NCBI RefSeq assembly: GCF_000485595.1
Contig: NW_014577325.1
Coordinates: 40,067 to 65,148, forward strand
Length of the DNA: 25,082 nucleotides
Origin: Priapulus caudatus
Taxonomy: Eukaryota > Priapulida > Priapulimorpha > Priapulimorphida > Priapulidae
Direction of reading: 5' to 3'
Positions 17,931 through 25,082 of the stretch are shown here, piece by piece. The notes under the pieces are model-generated. The model saw only the letters and a program-made list of their open reading frames with translations, searched no databases and was not told where the DNA came from. A program made the position numbers and the translations under genes. The first letter of the stretch is position 1, and every line of letters begins with the position of its first letter.

Positions 17931-18585
17931 ATCGTAGAGTTGTAAAGTTGTTGATCTCCGCTCCGGCATCGTAGCAGCGTCGAGTTAGCAAATGGTAGCA
18001 GATTGTAGCAACGAGTGAAGATGATGTAGTCGCAGAATTTTCTAATGAAGACTGACTTTATTAGAAAACACGATACAAATATATATATACACTACGGCTA
18101 CCTAGGCACCCAAGCCTAGGCCCCGTGTCTCGACTTCGTCCGCTACATCTTGATAGGAAAGTCCGTACTCACGTACGTCTCCTGGGTAGATAACCTTCTG
18201 ATTTTTCGTCCGTGTCTATTTATATGTTTCCGAAAACCGCCCGGCGACATTTCAATCCGACCCCCGGCCAATCACCGTCTGGGTCTATGGGGTAAGGGTG
18301 CGCGCGGTGGGTTACATTACAATAACAACAATAACTTGCTAGGGTTAGAAGTTTAGACAATTAGTCGCAAAGTCCTAATTAGCCCGCAGCCCTACGATAC
18401 AACAATCCTTCCTTCCCTTTCAAAATAATTCGTGTCCCCACGAAAATACAGTTATACATAAAAAAACATTAAAAGTTAAAAACGTTAGTCTAAAGCTGCA
18501 ACATCAAACAGTGTCATGATGGTGAGGTAAATCCTTGAGGTCCGAGAAAGTCCGGTTTTGAAACAAGTTGAGGGGGATATTGCTG
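17931..18585 (-). mobile_element. Left arm of giant inverted repeat (LTR-like, reverse orientation)
   Basis: 655 bp that match 19709-20364 in inverted orientation, roughly 90% or better by eye with small indels. Read on the minus strand it has a TA-rich TATA-like stretch and an AATAAA signal (complement at 18057-18062), followed by a segment ending in ACTACA, as in the R-U5 end of an LTR. It begins near CCGCTCCGGCATCGTAGCAG, the terminus also seen on both ends of the right arm. No gag or pol is present. It may be a solo-LTR-like or MITE-like unit inserted twice head to head. Confidence 0.8.
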
Positions 18586-18597
18586 CAGCTGTCTAGT

Positions 18598-18617
18598 GAA
18601 AATGAGCGCTCATTTTC
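18598..18617. repeat. Perfect 20-bp palindrome
   Basis: GAAAATGAGCGCTCATTTTC equals its own reverse complement. Close to the inner border of the left arm. Confidence 0.95.
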
Positions 18618-19433
18618 GTATCACAGGAAGGGGTCGACAGTCTGCAACGGTAACTCAACTCGAATCGGCATGGAAAGGCTAGGGAAGGATGGCGAAACAA
18701 GGCTACCTCTTACCGCGTACAACACGTCAGTAAATCTGTTAATCAAAAGAAAACAAACAAACAAACGACGAAACATAAATTACAGATATCACCGGCTAAG
18801 CTATATCGTAAACACAGATTCATAGCCAATTCTTTGTTTATTAAAAATTTGAATTCGTGGTTTCGCTATGTCGTGGTATCGACCAAATGGTATCAGCTAG
18901 CAGCCGTGACTCAAAAATGACGCGACGCGTGACGAAATCGGACGTACCCATTCCCGGGCGGAACTGTTTTAGCTCGTTCGTCACCTTTAATTAAATATCT
19001 TCATTACGCACTATGGTGAGTTTCTACCGTAGTATGCCTCTTTTGGCAGGGATAATAACACGCCGAATGCGGCTTCCCTAAATTGCAACATTCGAGGTCA
19101 TTCTTTAGAAGCGGCTAGGCGTCTCGCGTTTCTCATCGCATAGGCTTATATATCATACTATTTTACTATATCATACATCTCTCCTTTCAACGCTTTGAGT
19201 CACCGTCACGCCGTACAATGAAATTCGAATACCACGTTAGTTATAACTACGAAAATTCGCGCGCTGCTCGGCAATTCGCGAGCTATTTTTACTGTTAATA
19301 AATTATTTCCGAATTTGTGGCTATGTATGCAGTAAAATTACGATGTAGCTTACCCTATCGTCGCCGTGTATATTTCTTCTTCATCTGCTCCTCGACCTTG
19401 CTCGATGCGACCTATTCGTCCGGGTTCTGGAGG

Positions 19434-19652
19434 CTATGATGAGGTATGTCTCTCCTTCTTCATCATCTGGGGGATCAGCGTAACGTACGTAGCGAATGCG
19501 GAATCTTCTTCTCCTTCTTCGTATTCTTCTTCTTCTTCTCCTTCTTCGTATTCTTCTTCTTCTTCTCCTTCTTCGTATTCTTCTTCTTCTTGTTCTTCTT
19601 TTTCATCTGGGGGATTAGCGTAGCGAATGCAGATCTTTGCATCCTCCACCAA
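19434..19652 (-). other. Acidic-repeat open frame, 72 residues, doubtful
   Basis: The minus-strand frame starts MVEDAKICIRYANPPDEKEE, followed by three in-frame copies of a nine-residue Glu-rich unit (EEEEEYEEG type), then a short unique tail. The 27-bp unit preserves the frame. No domain or splice site supports a gene, and the plus strand reads Ser-rich across the same repeat. I rate it as more likely a minisatellite than a protein. Confidence 0.15.
19509..19592 (+). repeat. 27-bp minisatellite, three units
   Basis: Three identical CTTC-rich units, each with CCTTCTTCGTATTC. The array is bracketed by similar sequence: CATCTGGGGGATCAGCGTA before it and CATCTGGGGGATTAGCGTA after it, so the array and its flank were duplicated together. 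Confidence 0.85.
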
Positions 19653-19706
19653 TTATTGTACTGGGAAAACTAACGTTGTTGTTGTCCGCTCCGGCATCGT
19701 AGCAGC
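19652..19706 (+). repeat. Flanking motif, copy 2
   Basis: Direct copy of 17881-17930, with extra CTAACG before GTTGTTG and continuing into CAGCGTC. It abuts the right arm. Confidence 0.85.
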
Positions 19707-19708
19707 GT

Positions 19709-20364
19709 CAGCAATATCCCCCTCAACTTGTTTCAAAACCGGACTTTCTATCCCTTTTCGGACCTCACCATCATGACACTGTTTGATGTTGCAGCTTTAG
19801 ACTAACGTTTTTAACTTTTAATGTTTTTTATGTATAACTGTATTTTCGTGGGGACACGAATTATTTCGAGAGGGAAGGAAGGATTGTTGTGTCGTAGGGC
19901 CGCGGGCTAATTAGGGCTTTGCGACTAATAGTCTAAACTTCTAACCCTAGCAAGTTATTGTTGTTATTGTAATGTAACCCACCGCGCGCACCCTAACCCC
20001 ATAGACCCAGACGGTGATTAGCCGGGGGTCGGATTGAAATGTCGTCGGGCGGTTTTCGGAAACATATAATATATTAATAGACACGGACGAAAGATCAGAG
20101 GAGTTACCTATCCAGGAGACGTACGTGAGTACGGACTTTCCTATCGAGATGTAGCGGACGAAGTCGAGACACGGGGCCTAGGCTTGGGTGTCTAGGTCGC
20201 CGTAGTGTATATATATTTGTATCGTGTTTTCTAATAAAGTCAGTCTTCAAGAGCAAATTCTGCGACTACATCGACCTTAATCGTTGCTACAATCTGCTAC
20301 CATTTGCTAACTCGACGCTGCTACGATGCCGGAGCGGAGATCAACAACTTTACAACTCTACGAT
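19709..20364 (+). mobile_element. Right arm of giant inverted repeat (LTR-like, forward orientation)
   Basis: Inverse of 17931-18585. Forward order: pyrimidine-rich start, a TA-rich segment near 20064-20080, then AATAAA at 20233-20238 and ACTACA about 30 bp later, the order expected of U3-R-U5. This arm together with its inner flank is bounded by its own inverted repeats, CCGCTCCGGCATCGTAGCAG at 19687 and its complement ending at 20337, giving a 651-bp unit. No primer-binding site starting TGG follows the possible LTR end, so the LTR reading is tentative. Confidence 0.8.
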
Positions 20365-20379
20365 GCAACAGTATGTATG

Positions 20380-20541
20380 CGCCTTTCACACGCACGAACT
20401 CACACATACACGCCCCTGCTCCACACGCACGCACACACACACACACTTACACACCCCTCTTCCACACAACACACGCACGCACGCACACACGCACGCACGC
20501 ACTTACACACCCCTCTTCCTTACAACACGCACGCACGCGCG

Positions 20542-20574
<33 letters not shown>

Positions 20575-20602
20575 TTACACACCCCTCCTCCCCACGCGCA
20601 CC
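20380..20602 (+). repeat. CA-rich minisatellite with CTTACACACCCCTC spacer
   Basis: (CA)n and (CACG)n blocks separated by CTTACACACCCCTC at 20446, 20502 and 20574 (56- and 72-bp spacing). It begins directly outside the giant inverted repeat. Confidence 0.85.
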
Positions 20603-21332
20603 GTGTACTGCGTGTCTGGTCTCGTGCATCGTAGCTAGGTGACTCTGCCGGTGATTGTGTGTATATATCCGCGATGCGGGCAGACCGTCGGGAGGCGATC
20701 GACAGTCATATAATCAATCTATGCGCCGACCTGAGCCACACAACCATAGATAATGGGGAGGCAACACCGTTTTGTACTTCACTGGAGTAGCTATCGATTT
20801 TCCAGCAGCTGTTAGGCGAGGCTGCACTAAGACGGTGACTGGTAGATGGATACGTGTAATGGCTTCCTGACTCGCCTGCAATACAGTGGTCTGCCTGCCT
20901 GCTTCGTACGTTTACAACCCTTGGGGACTCGACGGTGGACTTAATACCGCGGCGGTTGGGGGCTGGCGTTCGAATATGCGATGCTGGTGATGCTTGCCGA
21001 GATAATATATTCCCCCTTCACGTTAGAACGCGTGCGGCACACGGCGAAAATCAGCACTTGAGTATGTTTGGTAGGTCAGGCAGGCAGGCATGCAGGAGCG
21101 AGCGTGATTTACTGTCGGCGAGAGAAGAACGCCACCATTGATTTCTTATTCGCAAGGTAGCTTGGTGCGTAGATGTAGTAGCATCAGCGAGCGTGCTGGC
21201 AGAATGGGGTTATACACAAAGCGCGGGTGGGATAGACAGGTCTACCGGGAAGACTGGTTCCGCTACCGGAAGTCTACGGATACAGTTCCGGTACCGTTGT
21301 GATATGGCGACTTGATGTATGTCTTCATTATT
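20603..21332. other. No gene seen
   Basis: Mixed composition. The 68-residue frame at 20935-21141 is unremarkable. GTTCCG-TACCG motifs recur near 21258-21298. Confidence 0.4.
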
Positions 21333-21392
21333 GAGATTTTGCTGCAGAGATTTTGCTCAGAGTATTTTGCTGCAGAGATTTGCTGCAGAGAT
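21333..21392 (+). repeat. Short tandem repeat, TTTTGCTGCAGAGAT
   Basis: Four imperfect units of 15-20 bp; CTGCAGAGAT occurs three times. Confidence 0.85.
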
Positions 21393-22151
21393 ATTCTTCC
21401 CATCATTGAGTAATCCAATAGATAGGTGTCCTTGTCCTGACAATTGCTGTTCATGTAGATGAAAAATTCGAACAGTATGTGTAAGGTCAAGTGGTTACTC
21501 GATAATGCTTCAAATCTAGTTATGATATATCAATATGTGGAGAATAATTGGTATTGTTAGGACATTTAATATTAAGTTAATATTAAAGTGATTACGTTAC
21601 CGTAAATGGTAAAAAAAAAAATTCCACTTTTTCACAAAATATAAGTAATTCTGTTCAATTTTATGGTTAAATTGCTGCATTATACTTCTTATTTTACTAT
21701 ATTGTTTGATGTGAACATACACTCGTTATGCGTATGTTTAAATTCAAATAGTTTAACTATTTTTTACTACACTCATACATAATCCATAGCAAGCAATTAA
21801 TGTTAAGAACACTAATATCAAATCGTCCAGGTTTTTTGGATTTTTAACTAGTTAAGAAACAATCTTATCAGGTAAGAATTTGACGATACGTTTAGTCCCG
21901 TTAGTTCTTACTTTTAATGTAAAAAAATGGCAACAAAAATGTTACAAATTTTACCATAGAAAATTCGTGACGTAGTCAATTTAACTTAAGTTACTTATGT
22001 TACGTTAGTGCAAGCTAGGTAGACATCAGACCTGATCTAACCGATGACAAACAGACTAGAAATGTCAGTGCGTTTATATGTTGCGATTCTTTGCTGATGA
22101 TTTTTTTTATAATTTTGACTCCAGCATATTCCTGACAACCTCATTTCGCTA
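21393..22151. other. AT-rich, no gene seen
   Basis: Poly-A and poly-T runs and many stops in all frames. No repeat structure stood out. Confidence 0.4.
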
Positions 22152-22473
22152 TCAGTGACTACCCAATACCAAACCGCGCATTTCACCAACTCCTTGTAAC
22201 ATGCACCAAACCACTCTTATTTCACCATCTCCTACCAACATATACCAGTCCAAAAACATTCCACTATTCACGAACAAGTACCAAACAAATCTTGTTTCAC
22301 GATCTGCTATCAACAAATAACAAACCAACCTCATGACACCATCTTCTACCAATATGTACGAAACCAATCTCATTCGATTCCACCATCTACCAACATATAC
22401 CACACCAATATCATTTCAGCATCTACAAGAAACATGTACTAAATCAATTCTATTCCACCATCTACCAACATAA
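22152..22473 (-). repeat. 39-bp minisatellite, array 1
   Basis: About seven to eight diverged units of the type TTCCACCATCTACCAACATA + TACCAAACCAATCTCA; lengths are mostly 39 bp, some 36 or 41. On the minus strand a frame of 83 residues stays open because the unit is 13 codons, giving a repeated hydrophobic R-x-V-x-Y-x-L motif. The units differ too much for recent expansion. Continues as array 2 at 24195. Confidence 0.85.
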
Positions 22474-23404
22474 AAAAAATTTCATATAATTCTGGTTATT
22501 CTTGAGAGGTTCCATCTAATGATTAGAAAGCATGGTTCACCCTAAGCTGATCCATACGTCAGGTGCAATGCCTTAATTCTATTTCTTATTTTTTCATCTT
22601 TGATTTGGTTCATATGTATATATATATGAGAAAAACATGTCTAGATATCTCGTTTTGTAGTGGTTATCGCTGCAATAACACAATTTCATATCCATCCCAC
22701 GATCCATATGATTTTCTTCAGCTTTAGCCTCATAAACCAAAATTGCAATGTATAAAAGCACACTTGGCGGGATCCATGTCCCTAAAGGCACTAAATTTGA
22801 ACTGGCTTCGTTTATTGCGTAATAGGTCGTACGATCATATTTCTCGCTGATAGAATGCCGAAAGACTATACACCCCTTAGTATACTTCCCAGTACTCCCC
22901 TTACTAATACGTACGCCGTATACTTCCCCTTTAGTATTCGTTTGCGAACCTCGTACGTCCGCCCGAAAACGACGTACATGTGCAAGTGACGCCTAGCATA
23001 TATCTAAAGCCTCGACTGCAAGCTCGCCTACGTAAGCACTAGCAAACGGGTGGATCTCTACAGCACATGTAAGCACCAGCACAAGTGCAGCATGTACATG
23101 TGAACCCGTGCAGTGTGTGTGAGTGCTAACGCAAGCATTCATGTACATAACGCACTTACGCACAGGTCAACGGACAGATTACGTCAACGCAGCAACACAG
23201 GCGCACATTTATTTACATGTACATGTAAATTTGCGCAGTCAAAAAAAGCGTGAACGACAACACAAATCCACATATATATAGGCACCTACATATAGAACAT
23301 GTGCACTAACGCAAGTATGTGCACGTATACCTGCACAGTACATAAGCACAAATGTAGCTACGCGCTTGCACAATAAGTGACCACCTGTGCGGGCACACAG
23401 ACCC
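22474..23404. other. No gene; CATGTACATG-rich with a 20-bp palindrome
   Basis: 22474-22810 is AT-rich. 22960-23390 is rich in ACATGT, GCAC and GTACAT motifs, suggesting a decayed short repeat. A perfect palindrome ATTTACATGTACATGTAAAT is at 23211-23230, bracketed by GCGCA and TGCGC. Confidence 0.45.
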
Positions 23405-23410
23405 ATGTAA

Positions 23411-23481
23411 TCAGGAGTAGATAATAGGGAATCCCTATTATAGGATATCCCCTAATAGGGAATCCCTATTATCTACTCCTG
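23411..23481. mobile_element. 71-bp multi-hairpin palindrome with ATGTAA direct flanks
   Basis: Outer stem TCAGGAGTAGAT / ATCTACTCCTGA encloses two copies of AATAGGGAATCCCTATT, each itself a 17-bp palindrome around a central A, separated by a short ATAGGATATCCCCT linker. The whole can form one long hairpin or a three-way cloverleaf. The 6-bp direct repeat ATGTAA at 23405-23410 and 23482-23487 (two bases shared with the palindrome) suggests insertion. No coding. Confidence 0.8.
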
Positions 23482-23530
23482 ATGTAATTGCAGGCAGTGC
23501 TCCACCAATAGTGCACAAATTTGCTCACCG

Positions 23531-24066
23531 CAGGGGCGGATCCAGGGGGGGGCAGGGGGTGCGCACCCCCCCTTCCCATGCAAAGTGCACTTTTTGCAAA
23601 AGTTGTCTTATTAAAAAAACGGTATATTTTGCCGCTCGGCCTGTATCTGACAAGTATTTCACTCAGTCGGACCCGATCAAGCCCTCGTTTTTCGTAGAAT
23701 ATATATATATTGGTCGGGCCCAGGAGTCTGGCCATACCATGCTCAAATCCAAAACGGAAAATCTAGGTCCAAAACTAACCGCTGCCTTTCTTAATATGAT
23801 GTTAGCAATACAGTGGTGACACGGAAATAAGAGACGGCATGCACCAGTCTACCATTCGCACATCTTTGATTTTTCGCGCATGCAAAACAAACATTTTCAC
23901 CCCACATGCAGTGCTTCAAATTTACACACAGAGTATCCCAGATTGCATCTCAGAGCTTCTACAATTCAAAAATTTTCCGGGGGGCATGCCCCCGGACCCC
24001 CCCTAGCACTGAGCAGCATCCCCCTAGCACTGAGCAGCACCCCCCTAGCACTGAGCAGCACCCCCA
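23531..24066 (+). mobile_element. hAT-type non-autonomous element, truncated
   Basis: Begins CAGGGGCGGATCCAGG, a terminus typical of animal hAT elements, followed by G-rich and C-rich sequence. Near 23972-24003 is CCGGGGGGCATGCCCCCGG, also common near hAT ends from memory. No matching right terminus (CCTGGATCCGCCCCTG) or 8-bp target duplication was found, so the 3' end is missing or diverged. The open frames (23511-23819, 23880-24100) translate G- and C-rich transposon ends and are not genes. Confidence 0.6.
24001..24066 (+). repeat. 21-bp minisatellite, three units
   Basis: CCCCCTAGCACTGAGCAGCA-type unit repeated three times with a 21-bp spacing, inside the hAT remnant. Confidence 0.9.
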
Positions 24067-24194
24067 TGCTATAATGAAAAAGCTTGGAGAACCTTGTTAA
24101 GTATTATTAGCTCTTGATTATATTGCCAAATGCACGCATTTCAATCAGCTACGCCAAAAGCTCACATTAATAACTCACTTATGGACCGAAAACA

Positions 24195-24545
24195 CAATTC
24201 TATTCCACCATCTACCAACATATACCACACCAATATCATTTCAGCATCTACTAGAAACATGTACTAAACCAATTCTATTCTACCATCTACCAACCTGCAT
24301 CGACCTATCCTCTACCAGCAAATGCCAAACCAATATCGTTCCACTATCTACTACGTACTAACATGTATCAATCCAATCTCATTACTTCACATCTCCTACC
24401 AACATATATAACGAACCATTCGCATTCCAACATATCCTTTCAAAACATGACCAGACAGATCACATTCTAACATACCCTTCCAACGACTCACGAATCACCT
24501 TCCACCACCTACAAATACCAGTCGCATTACCCTCACCCGTTTTAT
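24195..24545 (-). repeat. 39-bp minisatellite, array 2
   Basis: Same family as 22152-22473. 24197-24290 is nearly identical to 22385-22470, including the pair of units with CACACCAATATCATTTCAGC. Unit lengths vary between 26 and 43 bp; the right-hand units are more diverged. Array 1 ends and array 2 starts with the same AATTCTATTCCACCATCTAC block, consistent with one array split by an insertion or with two blocks copied apart. Confidence 0.85.
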
Positions 24546-25002
24546 TCCTATGCACCACTCAATGGCTATCAACATTTACTGCACCAATCTTATTGCTTCT
24601 TATCTGCAGTCTACTACAACATACTGGATACATAATTCAACGTTCCGGATGGCGGCACGTTATATTACAGCATGTTTACTTTCGTTTAAAGCGCTTATTA
24701 TTAAATTCTTGTTTAACTTAACAAATTTATCTGTAAAACGCGGATCCACGTTAGTATGCCTTACTTTACGCGTAACCGCCCGCAAAATGAAAAATGTATT
24801 TGTCATCAGCGAACAATAATACTCTACTACTCATTCGTCGAGGCAAAAACTTTTCCCGTCCGTTTCGCATGCTTGATTGGGAACAAACGTACTATTTCTT
24901 GATGAATCCATTTCCCCCCGACGTGTACATCACAGCCTGTAGGCCTATGCATGTTCCTGTTAATGACAGCTTCCCTGGAGGTGACTGAAGCCCTGGTAGC
25001 CG
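24546..25002. other. No gene seen
   Basis: Plus-strand frames of 89 (24550-24819) and 64 residues (24794-24988) have no recognised domain; ordinary AT-rich unique sequence. Confidence 0.4.
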
Positions 25003-25082
25003 CCATCTCTCTCCTCTCCTCATCTCTCTCTCCCCTTCTCTTTCTCGCTTTCTCTCCCTCCCCCCCCCTCTCCCTCTCTCTC
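25003..25082 (+). repeat. (CT)n-rich pyrimidine tract, cut by window end
   Basis: About 80 bp almost all C and T with CTCTCT runs; continues beyond the window. Confidence 0.9.

Larger units (their letters stand above)
18586..19708. other. Loop of the giant inverted repeat; no gene supported
   Basis: 1.12 kb of mixed sequence. It includes a perfect 20-bp palindrome at 18598-18617, twelve bases inside the left arm, a glutamate-coding minisatellite at 19509-19590, and the direct flanking motif at 19652-19706. The 85-residue frame at 18568-18825 starts in the left arm and has no recognised domain. Confidence 0.5.

Noticed and set aside
20380-20602. CRISPR-like alternation of repeat and spacer (CTTACACACCCCTC)
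   Set aside because: Spacers are CA/CG simple repeats of unequal length in a eukaryotic setting; this is a minisatellite.
23511-23819. 102-residue frame with GGSRGGQG start
   Set aside because: The Gly/Arg-rich start is a translation of the hAT terminus CAGGGGCGGATCC, a common false gene call.

Overview
This window looks like intergenic or intronic DNA from an animal nuclear genome, most likely a marine invertebrate. The clues are vertebrate/invertebrate-type TTAGGG-like tracts, very heavy simple-repeat content (CT, CA, CTAT, CTAC, CTG, GTCC), many short inverted-repeat transposons with target-site duplications, a hAT-type terminus, and a dispersed repeat that opens with a hairpin followed by (GTCC)n and contains GGTCA motifs, a layout I recall from mollusc and other marine invertebrate genomes. 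I cannot assign a species. I found no protein-coding gene I can defend, no rRNA or tRNA gene and no CRISPR. The open reading frames are short and AT-rich, or are translations of microsatellites, minisatellites or transposon ends.

Layout: 1-6250 is AT-rich and holds one MITE (730-946), a degenerate ~215-bp tandem duplication (1337-1767), a ~1.17-kb foldback element with a ~200-bp tandem repeat inside its left arm (2692-3865), a ~290-bp inverted-repeat element (5024-5317), and two copies of a ~80-bp dispersed repeat (2519-2600, 5452-5530). 6251-6880 is the hairpin/(GTCC)n/DR1-bearing repeat. 7970-9215 has two more MITEs of the first family. 10221-17300 is dominated by low-complexity DNA and holds a ~1.2-kb segmental duplication (10221-11437 and 15468-16652, >99% identical outside the microsatellites). 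Inside it, an interrupted tetranucleotide tract lies in opposite orientations in the two copies. A fourth, related MITE is at 11839-12074. 17881-20364 is a giant inverted repeat: 655-bp arms with LTR-like signals around a 1.12-kb loop. 22150-24545 has two halves of one 39-bp minisatellite, separated by about 1.7 kb containing a multi-hairpin palindrome (23411-23481) and a hAT remnant (23531-24066).

The main result is a family of small inverted-repeat elements. Four copies share the terminus GCTGARRGGGTC, three have perfect 9-bp target duplications and one has 8 of 9 matching, and each carries from a single unit to a short array of telomere-like GGTTAG repeat in its loop. Second is the inverted microsatellite inside a near-identical duplication; third is the giant inverted repeat.
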